Shown: positions 6,921-16,491, counted from the stretch's first letter. The stretch: DNA of 64,000 bases from Candidatus Acetothermia bacterium (GCA_003566155.1 PXEP01000050.1:1-64000); one strand, 5' to 3'. The notes: generated from the letters alone by a model not told the origin. A program made the numbers and translations.

Positions 6921-8492
6921 ATGGGACGCCCAAGATCCTTCTCTCATCACCGGCCGTTGGGCCTGCTTGTGGTGGCAGGTGCGGCTGGCGCAGGCGTTCT
7001 CCTTCCGCTCATCTACTTGCTCCTGCGAGCAATGGAGGCTGAGTGGGGAGTAGTGCAGGAGCTCGTGTTCCGTCCCCGTAACCTGTACTTGCTGGGCAAC
7101 ACGTTGGGTCTTACAGCCGGAGTGCTGATCATGGACACGCTGATCGCTGTCCCCTTGGCCTGGCTACTCACCCGGACCGAGCTCGCCACCCGAAGGTGGT
7201 TGGTGTCCCTGGCCGTGCTGCCACTGGCCATCCCCGGCTATGTAATGGCTACCGCCCTCCTGGGGCTGGGGGGGGGCTACGGAGCCCTGGCCCGGCTGAC
7301 AGGGCTGAGCGTGCCGCGCCTCGGAGGATACTGGGGGGCACTACTGTGTATCTCGCTGTACACGTTTCCCTACGTGTTCATCAATGTACGGACTGCGCTG
7401 GCCGGATTGCCTCGGAACCTAGAGGAAGCCGCTCGCTCTCTGGGATACACGCCCCGCGCGTCCGCCCGGCGGGTGGTGCTGCCTCAACTCGTTCCCGCAC
7501 TGCTCTCCTCGTGGTTGGTGGTCGGGCTGTACACACTTGGCGATTTCGGCGCCGTCAGCCTGATGCGCTATGAATCCTTTAGCTACGCGATCTACCTGCA
7601 ATACGCGGGCGCGTTCGACCGCACCTACGCCGCGTGGCTGGCGCTGATGCTGCTGACCCTGGCGGGAGGCATCGTCTTCGTGCACAGCCGCCTGCAACGA
7701 GGGAAGAGCTACCACGCTGTAGGGAGCGCGACCCCGGGGGGCGCCTCTCCGGCGCCGTTGGGTCACTTGCGCTGGGCAGCGTATGCATACCTTCTAATCT
7801 TGTTCTTCCTGTCATTGGGCGTTCCGATAGGAACCCTGGGGTTCTGGCTGTTCCAACGCCCGTTGCTACCCGAGCTTTCCTCCCTGGCGAGCTCCGCGAT
7901 CGATACACTGTCCGTTGCGCTGCCTGCTGCCGCCTTGGCCGGCGTACTGGCAGCCGCGGTTTCGTACCTCTCTGTGAGGTGGCCGGGGAAGCTCACCCAA
8001 GCGCTGGCCGGAGCCCCTTATATCGGGTACGCCACCCCTCCACTTGCGTTCGGCCTGGCTTTGGTGTTCTTCGGTCTGCGCGGCGTTCCGTGGTTGTACC
8101 AAACGACAGCCCTTCTCTCTCTGGGACTAGCGCTGCATCTACTGGCGCTGGCCGTGGGGCCGGTACGTAGCACACTTCTGCAGACCCCTCCCCGGCTGGA
8201 GGAGGGAGCCCGCGCACTTGGTCGCAGTTGGCTGCGGGCGTTTCTGGAGGTCACAGGGCCACTCATGGGCCGAGGGGTGCTGGCAGGGACGGCGCTCGTA
8301 TGTATCGTGGCTATGAAGGAGCTTCCCATAACGATCTTGCTTGCGCCGCCGGGGTTTTCTACTCTGGCCACACAAGTATTCTCATATACCAGCGAAGCCC
8401 TGTTCGCTCAGGCTGCTCCCTATGCGTTGGCCATCGTGTTCCTTGCAGCACCCCTTGTCACCTACACGTTAGGAAGAGAGGTCAACGGATGA
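6921..8492 (+). CDS. Ferric iron ABC transporter permease (two fused permease domains)
   Basis: 523 residues with about 12 hydrophobic segments in two homologous halves. Each half carries an EAA loop for contact with the ATPase: EEAARSLGYTPRASARRVVL near residue 170 and EEGARALGRSWLRAFLEVTG near residue 430. This duplicated arrangement is typical of FbpB/FutB-type iron(III) permeases. It is an inner-membrane protein and forms the import channel. GAAGG precedes the ATG, 12 bases after the binding-protein stop, and its stop overlaps the ATPase start by ATGA. Confidence 0.93.
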   Translation: MGRPRSFSHHRPLGLLVVAGAAGAGVLLPLIYLLLRAMEAEWGVVQELVFRPRNLYLLGNTLGLTAGVLIMDTLIAVPLAWLLTRTELATRRWLVSLAVLPLAIPGYVMATALLGLGGGYGALARLTGLSVPRLGGYWGALLCISLYTFPYVFINVRTALAGLPRNLEEAARSLGYTPRASARRVVLPQLVPALLSSWLVVGLYTLGDFGAVSLMRYESFSYAIYLQYAGAFDRTYAAWLALMLLTLAGGIVFVHSRLQRGKSYHAVGSATPGGASPAPLGHLRWAAYAYLLILFFLSLGVPIGTLGFWLFQRPLLPELSSLASSAIDTLSVALPAAALAGVLAAAVSYLSVRWPGKLTQALAGAPYIGYATPPLAFGLALVFFGLRGVPWLYQTTALLSLGLALHLLALAVGPVRSTLLQTPPRLEEGARALGRSWLRAFLEVTGPLMGRGVLAGTALVCIVAMKELPITILLAPPGFSTLATQVFSYTSEALFAQAAPYALAIVFLAAPLVTYTLGREVNG

Positions 8493-9556
8493 ACTTGCTC
8501 GAGGTGCTCGGCCTACAACGCTCGTTCTCCGGAGGGATACGTGCGGTGGACGACGTGAGCTTCCATGTAGATCAAGGCGAATCCTTTGCTATCGTGGGCC
8601 CCTCTGGCTGCGGGAAGACGACCACCCTCCGCCTAATCGTCGGTTTCGATCTCCCCGACCGCGGTACGGTTCTGTTAAGAAAAAAGGATATCACCCGCAT
8701 TCCGCCGGAACGGCGAGGTATAGGATTTGTGTTCCAAGAGCACGCTCTGTTTCCCCACTTGTCCGTGCACGGAAACGTTGCGTTCGGCTTGCGTGGACTG
8801 CCCCGTAGCGTACGCCGGGAGCGAGCTTTGGAGTTGCTCCGCCTCGTAGGCCTGGGCGCAGAACGCGACCGCCAACCTCACCAGCTATCCGGTGGGCAGC
8901 AACAGCGCGTGGCATTGGCCCGTGCCCTAGCCCCTGGACCGCACATCGTGCTGTTGGACGAACCGTTTAACAGCCTGGACGCGGAACTGCGCGATGTGAC
9001 CAGACGAGACGTGTACACCCTGCTCCGACAGGCGCGAACGGCGTCCATTCTGGTAACACACGATCAACAAGAGGCGATGAGTTTCGCCGACCGTCTGGCG
9101 GTTATGCGGTCAGGGCACCTGGAACAGGTGGGAACGCCGAGCCAGGTATACCGCTATCCCCAGACGGTGTTCGTGGCCCGCTTCCTGGGCAACGCCAACG
9201 TGCTATCGGCCGTTGCACACGGGGCGGACGCCGCAACCCCAGTGGGCACAGTCCCCCTGACCGAGGAGCGACGGGGCCCTGTCATGATCGCGCTGCGCCC
9301 CGAGGCGTTGGCAGTCGTACCCAACGGGGAATGGAAGGTGGTCGCGTGCGAGTACAAAGGAGACCATTCCCTTCTGCGGATCGCGCACGAGCAGACAACT
9401 CTTCTCGCACGGAGCCCCGCGGAGTGTACTGTCTCCCCTGGACAAAGCGTGCACCCTACTGTCCTTGGTCAAGCCGTGCCCCTACAACAGGACACCGATG
9501 GAAACGGATCCCCTCAGCTCCAGTCAGGGCGGATCCCTGCCCGGCCGGATAGATAG
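8489..9556 (+). CDS. Ferric iron ABC transporter ATP-binding protein
   Basis: 355 residues from the ATG overlapping the permease stop; a longer open frame from 8228 is only the shadow of the permease. Walker A GPSGCGKTT (residues about 36-44), signature LSGGQQQR and Walker B HIVLLDEPF with switch His in VTHDQQEA are intact, followed by a C-terminal TOBE-like regulatory domain (MIALRPEALAVVPNG). It powers the importer from the cytoplasmic face. The last 43 bases overlap the end of the convergent flavoprotein gene, so the C-terminal tail (PLQQDTDGNGSPQLQSG and onward) looks poorly conserved. Confidence 0.93.
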   Translation: MNLLEVLGLQRSFSGGIRAVDDVSFHVDQGESFAIVGPSGCGKTTTLRLIVGFDLPDRGTVLLRKKDITRIPPERRGIGFVFQEHALFPHLSVHGNVAFGLRGLPRSVRRERALELLRLVGLGAERDRQPHQLSGGQQQRVALARALAPGPHIVLLDEPFNSLDAELRDVTRRDVYTLLRQARTASILVTHDQQEAMSFADRLAVMRSGHLEQVGTPSQVYRYPQTVFVARFLGNANVLSAVAHGADAATPVGTVPLTEERRGPVMIALRPEALAVVPNGEWKVVACEYKGDHSLLRIAHEQTTLLARSPAECTVSPGQSVHPTVLGQAVPLQQDTDGNGSPQLQSGRIPARPDR

Positions 9557-10479
9557 CGCTCGGCGGCCATCGCTGCCTGGGCGCCTTGCGCCGCAGCCAC
9601 CACCACCTGTCTTACCCGGGGGCCGATCACATCGCCCGCGGCGAACACACCCGGAGCACTGGCTGAGAACCACTCGTCCACCGATATATGCCCTTTCTCG
9701 TCCAGCTCGAGTTGTCCGCCGAGGAAATCAACCGCTGGCCGTGCCCCCTGGAGGTAGATAAACACCCCTGCCACAGACAGCTCGTACTCCTCCCCGCCCG
9801 GAGGGCGGAGCCGCACCTTTTCCACCTGCTCGCCGCCGGAGATCTGCCTAAGAGAGGTCGCCATATGGACGTCCACCAGAGGGTGCGATTCGACTTGGGC
9901 CAGAAGATCGGAGTCCATCTTCGCTTCCTTGCCTGGAACAACCAGGTGCACCTGCCCGGCCAGCTTAGCCAGAAGGAGCGTCTCCTCCCCCGCTTCATCT
10001 GAGTCCCCCACGACGGCCACGGTCTTGTCCCGGAAGAAGGCTGCGTCACAAGTGGCACAGTATCCAACCCCTTTGCCCACGAATTCTTCCTCCCCGGCCA
10101 CAGAAGGCGCGCGCCCCATCGAGCCAGTGGCGATGACCATCGCCCGCCCCCGGTAGCTTCCATCGCCTATCAGTAGCTCGTGCGCCCCCTCCCGCAACAT
10201 GGACGCGACCACCTTCCCTTGAGCGAATTCCGCCCCTTGGGAACGCGCTTGGTCACGCATGCGCTCAAGGAGCTCGGCCCCGCTCAGTTCCCCCCCGGCG
10301 CCGGGATAGTTGGCGATCCTTTGCGCCAAGCCCAACGCGCCGCTACGTAGCCCCTTGTCCACCACCAACGTGCGCAGGCCGGCGCGGGCCCCGTACAGCC
10401 CCGCAGTCGCTCCGGCGGGACCACCTCCAATCACCACAAGATCGTACAACCCGTCGCCGGTCGCACTCTGTTCGCCCAT
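9514..10479 (-). CDS. Thioredoxin reductase-like FAD flavoprotein lacking NADPH motifs
   Basis: 321 residues. FAD motifs GGGPAG (18-23) and GVFAAGDVIG near the C-terminus, and the redox pair CATC (141-144), place it in the low-Mr thioredoxin reductase family. The NADPH-domain motifs are abnormal: the GGGxSAxEEA site reads GDSDEAGEE (158-166) and the HRRxxxR site reads VPGKEAKMD (181-189). Known enzymes lacking these motifs (FFTR type) take electrons from ferredoxin or another carrier instead of NADPH. It may therefore be a ferredoxin-linked or otherwise unusual disulfide reductase; no thioredoxin gene is adjacent. The gene follows the SLC13 permease on the same strand with a 27-base gap. Confidence 0.85.
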   Translation of the reverse strand: MGEQSATGDGLYDLVVIGGGPAGATAGLYGARAGLRTLVVDKGLRSGALGLAQRIANYPGAGGELSGAELLERMRDQARSQGAEFAQGKVVASMLREGAHELLIGDGSYRGRAMVIATGSMGRAPSVAGEEEFVGKGVGYCATCDAAFFRDKTVAVVGDSDEAGEETLLLAKLAGQVHLVVPGKEAKMDSDLLAQVESHPLVDVHMATSLRQISGGEQVEKVRLRPPGGEEYELSVAGVFIYLQGARPAVDFLGGQLELDEKGHISVDEWFSASAPGVFAAGDVIGPRVRQVVVAAAQGAQAAMAAERYLSGRAGIRPDWS

Positions 10480-10506
10480 GTTCGCGTTCCTCCTTCCCGA
10501 CCGACC

Positions 10507-12282
10507 CTATAAGGGCCACACCACCATGATCAACGGCAACCCCACGCCCATGATGATGATCTCCAATGGAAGGCCCATACGCCAGTAGTCGCCGAACCGG
10601 TAACCCCCGGGGACCATCACCAGCGTGTTCGACTGGTGACCGATCGGCGTCAGAAATGCGCACGAGGCGCTCACAGCAACCGCCATCAAGAACGGATCGG
10701 CTGATACCCCCAGGCCTCCCGCCACACTGACGGCGATCGGGGCCATGAGCACAGCAGCGGCCGCATTGTTCACCAAGTCCGACAAGAACATGGTGCCCAC
10801 AAACACGATGCCGAGGGAGACAAACGGCGGCAGCCGCGTCCCGAGATGAAGGAGGCCTTCGGCGATGAGTGCCGCCCCACCGGTAGCCTCCAACGCATAG
10901 CCAATCGGGATCATCCCCGCCAACAGGACGATCACCGGCCAATCAATGCTCTCGTAGACCTGTCGCAGCGGGATCAGGCCGGTCAGGACCATACACACGG
11001 CCGCGGCCAGAAAAGCCACCGGAACCGAGAGCACCCCCGCCGCCGCCACACCAAGCGCCATCGCGAACAGCCCGCCGGCCAGCAGCATCCTCCGCGGCTG
11101 TCCGATGGCCAGTCCCCTCTCGGCGAGGGGAAGGCAACCCAGCCGCTCGAGCGCTTCCTGTAGCTGGTCTTCCCTCCCCTGCAGAAGGAGAACATCTCCG
11201 GCACGAAAGCGCACCTCCGCCAGCCTCCGCTGCAGGCGAGCTCCTCGCCGAGCCACCGCAAGCAGATTCACCCCGTACCTCCAACGAAGCCGGAGCTGTG
11301 CGACCGATCGGCCCGCCATAAGCGCATCGGGCATGACCACCGCCTCGACAACGCTTACCTCCTCCGAGCGCAGATCCTCTTCCCCCAGTTCAACATCACC
11401 CACCATCTCCAGGCCCACCGCGTCCACGAGCTCCTTCAGCGTGTCCGAATCGGCTATAACCATGAGCACATCGCCCCCGGTGAGCCTCTCGTACGGGGAG
11501 GGAGCGGGCCGACGATCCTCTCCCCGCACCAATCCCACAACCGAGAACTCCCCTTCTACCTCCTGCTCAAGCTCCCGTAGAGTCTTGCCCACGGCCGCCC
11601 CCTCCTCGGGGAGCCTGACCTCAGTGAGGTAGTCACGGATGTCAAACAGCTCCTCCCGCGAGGCCGGACCCTCCCTCTTAGGGACCAGTCGCCATCCCAC
11701 CAAGGCCACAAACAACACACCCGCCACCGCGATACCCGCCCCCACCGGGGTGAAGTCGAACATCCGAAAGGGCTCCCCGGCACTCCCCGCACGGAATGAA
11801 GCAACGATTATGTTGGGAGGGGTCCCTATCAGAGTCATCAGCCCGCCGAGCAACGAGCCGAACGCCAGCGGCATCAGCAAGGCAGACGGGGGTCGCCCGG
11901 CGCTCCGGGCCATCCGAACTCCCACAGGGAGCAACAAGGCCAGAGCACCCACGTTATTCATGAATGCCGACAGGACAGCCACCAGTCCGGTCAAGGCCAG
12001 GACCTGCAACATGAGCCGCTCGCCCACCCGAGCGAGAAGTCCCGCCAGCGCGTCCACGATCCCCGAGGCGCCTAGCCCTCGACTGATAACAAGCACTGCG
12101 GCCACGGTGATCACCGCCGGGTGGGCAAACCCTACGAACGCCTGACCCGCAGGCACGACACCGGCTACGGTGGCCGCCAGCAACGCCAGCATGGCGACCA
12201 GGTCGTACCTCCACCGCCCCCACACGAACAGGGCCAAAGCGCCCAGCAAGACTCCAAATACAATGCCCTGTTCCACTGTCAT
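10507..12282 (-). CDS. SLC13/DASS-type anion permease with two TrkA-C (RCK-C) domains
   Basis: 591 residues. N-terminal membrane segments including SRGLGASGIVDALAGLLARV and FMNNVGALALLLPVGVRMA (the family NNxxA motif), then a cytoplasmic insert of roughly residues 205-375 with two TrkA-C-like domains (VGKTLRELEQEVEGEFSVVG and MAGRSVAQLRLRWRYGVNLL), then a second membrane half with LVNNAAAAVLMAPI. The family transports dicarboxylates, sulfate or other anions with sodium or protons, and the TrkA-C domains may bind a regulatory ligand. The substrate cannot be assigned. It is an inner-membrane protein and the first gene of the pair with the flavoprotein. Confidence 0.88.
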   Translation of the reverse strand: MTVEQGIVFGVLLGALALFVWGRWRYDLVAMLALLAATVAGVVPAGQAFVGFAHPAVITVAAVLVISRGLGASGIVDALAGLLARVGERLMLQVLALTGLVAVLSAFMNNVGALALLLPVGVRMARSAGRPPSALLMPLAFGSLLGGLMTLIGTPPNIIVASFRAGSAGEPFRMFDFTPVGAGIAVAGVLFVALVGWRLVPKREGPASREELFDIRDYLTEVRLPEEGAAVGKTLRELEQEVEGEFSVVGLVRGEDRRPAPSPYERLTGGDVLMVIADSDTLKELVDAVGLEMVGDVELGEEDLRSEEVSVVEAVVMPDALMAGRSVAQLRLRWRYGVNLLAVARRGARLQRRLAEVRFRAGDVLLLQGREDQLQEALERLGCLPLAERGLAIGQPRRMLLAGGLFAMALGVAAAGVLSVPVAFLAAAVCMVLTGLIPLRQVYESIDWPVIVLLAGMIPIGYALEATGGAALIAEGLLHLGTRLPPFVSLGIVFVGTMFLSDLVNNAAAAVLMAPIAVSVAGGLGVSADPFLMAVAVSASCAFLTPIGHQSNTLVMVPGGYRFGDYWRMGLPLEIIIMGVGLPLIMVVWPL

Positions 12283-12316
12283 CTGCTACCTCGCTTCACG
12301 CTACGGAGCTCTCACC

Positions 12317-13213
12317 TCATCCGGCAACGTGTGGGCGTCGAGGGCGGCGCCGGGAGTTGGCCAGCGCCACACCGCATACAGCAACCGCTCCCCCGATGAG
12401 CGTCAGCCAGCTGGGAATCTCCCCCAACCACAGCCAAGCTATCCCAAGGGCGAACACGGGGTTGAGATAAAGGAAGCTTGCCAGTCGTGAGGCTGAGAGC
12501 CTGTTCAGCCCGTACACCCAGAAGACATAGGCGATTGCACCAGGAAACACTCCCAGGTAGATCACGGAGGCCAACGCATCCCACGGGGCAGCCCGCACTG
12601 TAGGCACCAACCCTGGCAGGAACACCAACATGGGGATGGTCCCCGCCCATATCACGTAGGTGGTGAACGCAAGAGGAGAATAGCGAAGGATAGCCTTCTT
12701 CTGGAACACGCTGTACACGCTGGCGGACAAGGCTGCCAGTAGAATCACAAGCGCCCGTGGTTCTAGACGAAGGGTTTCCCCTTCGCCCAACGTGATCAAG
12801 GCCACTCCGGCAAAACTGATCGCTATCCCTACCCAACTCCGCGCCCCTAACCGCTCGCCCAGCACCGCCGCTGCCAACAACGCGGTGAACACAGGTGCGG
12901 AAGAGATCAGGAGACTGGCCGCGCCCGCGGTCACGATGACCTCACCGTAATTCAGCGCTACATGGTAGACCGTGATCCCCAAGAACCCCAGCACCATAAT
13001 AAGCGGCACATCCTGTCGGCGCGGAAGGGAGCCCCCACGGGCCGCATGGATCACCCCCAAGGTCGCTGAAGCCACGAGAAACCTCAACAGCGCCAGTTCG
13101 CCAGGAGGAATGCTGGGAAGCGCGCTGCGTATCCCGGCGAACGCAGACGACCACAGAAGTAGCATTACAAACACGGCTATCGTGGTCCGGAAGTCTAACT
13201 TTGCGGTGTCCAT
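12317..13213 (-). CDS. EamA-family (DMT) transporter
   Basis: 298 residues from ATG 13213, which has a GGGGAGAGGGG ribosome binding site; the longer open frame upstream lacks one. Ten hydrophobic segments are arranged as two EamA repeats, the second beginning near residue 150 with LRLEPRALVILLAALSASVY. Family members export amino acids and other metabolites across the inner membrane. Its position beside an amino acid decarboxylase and an amino acid lyase suggests amino acid or amine transport, which is inference only. Confidence 0.88.
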   Translation of the reverse strand: MDTAKLDFRTTIAVFVMLLLWSSAFAGIRSALPSIPPGELALLRFLVASATLGVIHAARGGSLPRRQDVPLIMVLGFLGITVYHVALNYGEVIVTAGAASLLISSAPVFTALLAAAVLGERLGARSWVGIAISFAGVALITLGEGETLRLEPRALVILLAALSASVYSVFQKKAILRYSPLAFTTYVIWAGTIPMLVFLPGLVPTVRAAPWDALASVIYLGVFPGAIAYVFWVYGLNRLSASRLASFLYLNPVFALGIAWLWLGEIPSWLTLIGGAVAVCGVALANSRRRPRRPHVAG

Positions 13214-13295
13214 CCCCTCTCCCCTCATCCTGTCATGTGGTTTCCTGCCCATTCGGCCGCTGGCCCATGGGACGGGCGGCGCACAATGTACGCAA

Positions 13296-13733
13296 TCAGC
13301 GTACGACGAGCCACGTACCCCCAGCCACGGCCATCAAGCCAACAACCCGCAACACATCTAGTGGCCGCGGCACAGCGCCGAACCAGCCAAAGTGGTCGAG
13401 CACCGCGCCCATGACCAGTTGCGCAACGATGGCCAAGGTCAGGGTGGAAGCCAGCCCCACCCGGGGCACGGCAAAACTGACCGATGACACGATGACCACA
13501 CCGAGAAACCCCGCCGTCAACGCGTACCACGGCACCGTGGTCCACTGGGCAATGGCTCCCCCGCGCAGCAACAGCAGGATCAAACCCGAGAGCAGGAACC
13601 CACCCAAGTGCACGATAAACGAGCTTTCCGCCGCTCCCAGCCGACCGCCAATGATGCCTGAGAACAGCGACTGTAGAGCGATGGCTACCCCGGCCACCAA
13701 AGCAACAGCTATCGCTGGAAACAACGAACTCAA
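13296..13733 (-). CDS. YdcZ/DUF606-type DMT transporter
   Basis: 145 residues with five hydrophobic segments, the size and layout of the YdcZ (DUF606) branch of the drug/metabolite transporter superfamily: IALQSLFSGIIGGRLGAAES, the long membrane segment HLGGFLLSGLILLLL, and C-terminal LAIVAQLVMGAVLDHFGWFG. A single half-size unit would work as a dimer. It starts with TTG behind GGGAGGGGAG. It lies between the decarboxylase and the EamA transporter on the same strand, which suggests a shared transport task; the substrate is unknown. Confidence 0.82.
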   Translation of the reverse strand: MSSLFPAIAVALVAGVAIALQSLFSGIIGGRLGAAESSFIVHLGGFLLSGLILLLLRGGAIAQWTTVPWYALTAGFLGVVIVSSVSFAVPRVGLASTLTLAIVAQLVMGAVLDHFGWFGAVPRPLDVLRVVGLMAVAGGTWLVVR

Positions 13734-13776
13734 CGCTCCCCTCCCGTAGACATGAAACCCCTACGCTCGGCACCTG

Positions 13777-15216
13777 TCAAGGACACGATTCCTGAGCCAG
13801 ATCCTTCAACAGCTCCCAGACCCCTTCTACATGACTGCGCTCGGTGTTCGCTTGGCCTATACACAAGCGCAGTGCGAATTTGCCATCCAACACGGCGTGG
13901 GACAGGTAGCTGCGGCCGGAAGCGTTCACCTGTTGCAGCAGCCATCGGTTGAATTCTTCTCCGTCGCCGTGGCGGAAACACACAAGGTTCAACGAGGGGG
14001 GTGCGGCCAGTTCGAAATCGGGGTGTGCGGCCACCCACTGGGCGAATTCCCCCGCCAGGGCAATGTGCTTTCGGATCAAACTCTGCAGTCCCTCCACTCC
14101 GAAGTAACGAATCACAAACCACAGTTTCAGCGCCCGGAAACGGCGCCCTAGAGGGATCTGCCAGTCCCGGTAGTCGATCACCTGGCCGGACTCTGTAGGT
14201 GCATTACGGAGGTACTCCGGCAACACGGTCAGCGCCCCGACCAACGGAGCACGGTCGGCCACGTAAAAGCAGTCACAGTCGAAATTTGTGAGCATCCACT
14301 TATGCGGGTTCACACAGTAACTATCGGCGCAATCCAGGCCCTGACGGAGATGCTCGTGTTCGGGACACAGTGCAGCCACGCCGGCCATCGCGGCGTCCAC
14401 GTGAAGCCACAGCCCTTCGGCTGCGCACACACGGCCCACCTCTTCCACAGGATCCACAGCAAGAGAGGAGGTAGTTCCCACCGTCGCGCAGACGAAGAAC
14501 GGGTGAAGCCCGGCTTCTCGGTCCCGGTGCACTGCCTCGGCCAGAGCCCGAGGGCGCATGGCAAGACGCTCATCGACCTCTACCAGTCGCAGTCGCCCCC
14601 CACCGAGGCCGGCAATGGCCACCGCCTTCTCCACCGAGGAGTGTGCCTCCCGTGATGCGTAGGCCACCAGAGGCAGACTTATGCCGCTCTGTCGACAGTT
14701 CATCCCCTCCGCCCGCTCACGGGCCGCCAACAGCGCGCACAGCGTAGCACTCGACGCGGAGTCCTGGATCACCCCTCCCCCAGGGCCCGAAGATTTGAAC
14801 CTGTGCGGGAGCCCTATCATATCTGCCATCCAGTCGAGAACATGGGTTTCAAGCTCCGTGCACGCCGGACTGGTCGCCCACAGCATCCCCTGTATCCCCA
14901 ACCCCGCCGACAACAGCTCCCCCAGCACCGACGGTCCGGACACGCTGGCGGGGAAAAACGCGAAAAAGTTCGGGGATTGCCAGTGGGTGATCCCGGGAAG
15001 GATAATCCGTTCGACATCTCGGAGGAAATCATCGAAATCCTCCCCCTGTTGGGGCGGGGCCGGCGGCAGCTGTGCACGCACCTCTCCGGGAGCGTTCCGC
15101 GAACACACCGGGAACTCCTCCACGCTTGCCCAATAGTCGGCGATCCAATCCACAACCCGCCGACCCCAGTGTCGAAATTCCTCCGGTGTCATACGCTGTG
15201 GAAGGTCTTTATCCAT
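13777..15216 (-). CDS. PLP-dependent aromatic-L-amino-acid decarboxylase
   Basis: 479 residues, the usual size of group II decarboxylases (DDC type). The N-terminus MTPEEFRHWGRRVVDWIADYW, the substrate-site HWQSPNFFAFFPAS, the GGVIQDSASSATLCALLAAR segment, the PLP aspartate in WLHVDAAMAG and the Schiff-base lysine in NPHKWMLTNFDCD are all present. Such enzymes decarboxylate tyrosine, DOPA, tryptophan, 5-hydroxytryptophan or phenylalanine to amines in the cytoplasm. The preference cannot be read from sequence alone. The ATG has GGAGGTGGC just before it. Neighbouring DMT transporters could export the amine or import the amino acid. Confidence 0.93.
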   Translation of the reverse strand: MDKDLPQRMTPEEFRHWGRRVVDWIADYWASVEEFPVCSRNAPGEVRAQLPPAPPQQGEDFDDFLRDVERIILPGITHWQSPNFFAFFPASVSGPSVLGELLSAGLGIQGMLWATSPACTELETHVLDWMADMIGLPHRFKSSGPGGGVIQDSASSATLCALLAARERAEGMNCRQSGISLPLVAYASREAHSSVEKAVAIAGLGGGRLRLVEVDERLAMRPRALAEAVHRDREAGLHPFFVCATVGTTSSLAVDPVEEVGRVCAAEGLWLHVDAAMAGVAALCPEHEHLRQGLDCADSYCVNPHKWMLTNFDCDCFYVADRAPLVGALTVLPEYLRNAPTESGQVIDYRDWQIPLGRRFRALKLWFVIRYFGVEGLQSLIRKHIALAGEFAQWVAAHPDFELAAPPSLNLVCFRHGDGEEFNRWLLQQVNASGRSYLSHAVLDGKFALRLCIGQANTERSHVEGVWELLKDLAQESCP

Positions 15217-15249
15217 GCCACCTCCACACGCAGGGTATGCAAGCGCTCA

Positions 15250-16491
15250 TCAAGTCTGCGCGCAGTCGAACGCTTCCGGCGGAACAGGATGCGCACCTTC
15301 CCATACCACCTGCCGGTAGTGTTCCGGATCGGTAGCACCCTCCGTGTTGATCAACAACACTTGCGATTTCTGGTCCAGCCTCAGGGAGTCCCTTAACGCG
15401 GTGCTGCCCGCGGCCTGCATGATGAAACTCAGTGCCCCCAGAGTCGCCGCCCCCGACTCTCCGGACACAACACGTGGATCGCCGGAAAGCGGGGCAGCAT
15501 ACATGCGCATCCCCCGCGCCGCCACGAAGTCAGGACATGAGACAAACGCTTCCGCACAGTCACGGAGAACAGGCCAGGCCAACGGGTTCGGCTGTCCACA
15601 GGACAGCCCGGCCATTATCGTATCCAAGTTGCCGGGGAATTTGTGGGGTTGCCCGTCGGCCGCGCGAGCGGACTCAAGTATACAGGCCGCCTTGGTGGGC
15701 TCGACTATGACGAACTTGGGCGCCCCCTGGCCTAGCTGCCCGAGGTAGAAAGACACTCCCGCCACGGCCAGAGAGCCCACACCGGCCTGCAAGAGCAAAT
15801 GTGTGGGAGCGGATAGCCCTGCCTCAGCCAACTGCTGCTGGGCCTCGGAGAACATCGTCGTGTAGCCTTGGATCACCCAGCGCGGGATTTCCTCATAGCC
15901 CTCCCACGCTGTATCGGACACCACCAGCCATCCGCTGCGTTGGGCATCGCGGCTGATCTGCTCAACCGCGTCATCGTACGTCCCGTCAATCACGCGCACA
16001 TCAGCCCCGTGCCCACGAATGGCATCGATTCTGGCCTGTTTCGTTCCCCGCGGCATATAGATCACTGCGCGCTGCCCGAGCATGCTCGCCGCCCACGCCA
16101 CACCCCGACCATGGTTTCCATCGGTAGCGGCGGCGAACGTGAGCGCACCCAACCTCTCACGCACCGGCTGCGACGTGAGCTCGGAAAAGCTCAGCGGCCC
16201 ATCCTCCCCAAGCCGTCGCTTCAGCAAGCGGTACACTGCGTAGGCACCGCCTAGCACCTTGAACGAAGAGAGCTCACATCGTTCTGCTTCGTCTTTCACC
16301 CAGATCCCCCCCAGGCCCAACTCCTCTGCCATGCTTGTCAGGCTGCGCAAGGGGGTCTCCCGGAAACCAGGAAGCTGGCTATGAAACCAGCGCACCTCCT
16401 CCACCACTTCCCGCGGCACGATGCCCGACGCTGCGTCTACACATCGGTCACGGTGTAGCTTTTCGTTGTGTAACCAGTTCAGCGGCCGCAC
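15250..16491 (-). CDS. ygeX: Diaminopropionate ammonia-lyase
   Basis: About 413 residues from the GTG at 16491, chosen because AGGAGG lies 7 bases upstream; a longer frame to 16584 exists. The PLP-lysine motif SSFKVLGGAYAVYRL, the TDGNHGRGVAWAA segment, LLQAGVGSLAVAGVSFYLGQ and EPTKAACILESARAADGQ are diagnostic of DpaL (YgeX). The enzyme converts 2,3-diaminopropionate (D or L) to pyruvate and two ammonia; homologues sit in amino acid catabolism clusters of anaerobes. It is the first gene of the minus-strand run and 33 bases upstream of the decarboxylase start. Confidence 0.92.
   Translation of the reverse strand: MRPLNWLHNEKLHRDRCVDAASGIVPREVVEEVRWFHSQLPGFRETPLRSLTSMAEELGLGGIWVKDEAERCELSSFKVLGGAYAVYRLLKRRLGEDGPLSFSELTSQPVRERLGALTFAAATDGNHGRGVAWAASMLGQRAVIYMPRGTKQARIDAIRGHGADVRVIDGTYDDAVEQISRDAQRSGWLVVSDTAWEGYEEIPRWVIQGYTTMFSEAQQQLAEAGLSAPTHLLLQAGVGSLAVAGVSFYLGQLGQGAPKFVIVEPTKAACILESARAADGQPHKFPGNLDTIMAGLSCGQPNPLAWPVLRDCAEAFVSCPDFVAARGMRMYAAPLSGDPRVVSGESGAATLGALSFIMQAAGSTALRDSLRLDQKSQVLLINTEGATDPEHYRQVVWEGAHPVPPEAFDCAQT

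Noticed and set aside
8228-8488. N-terminal extension of the iron ABC ATPase frame
   Set aside because: It overlaps the permease, lacks ABC homology, and the ATG overlapping the permease stop has better context.
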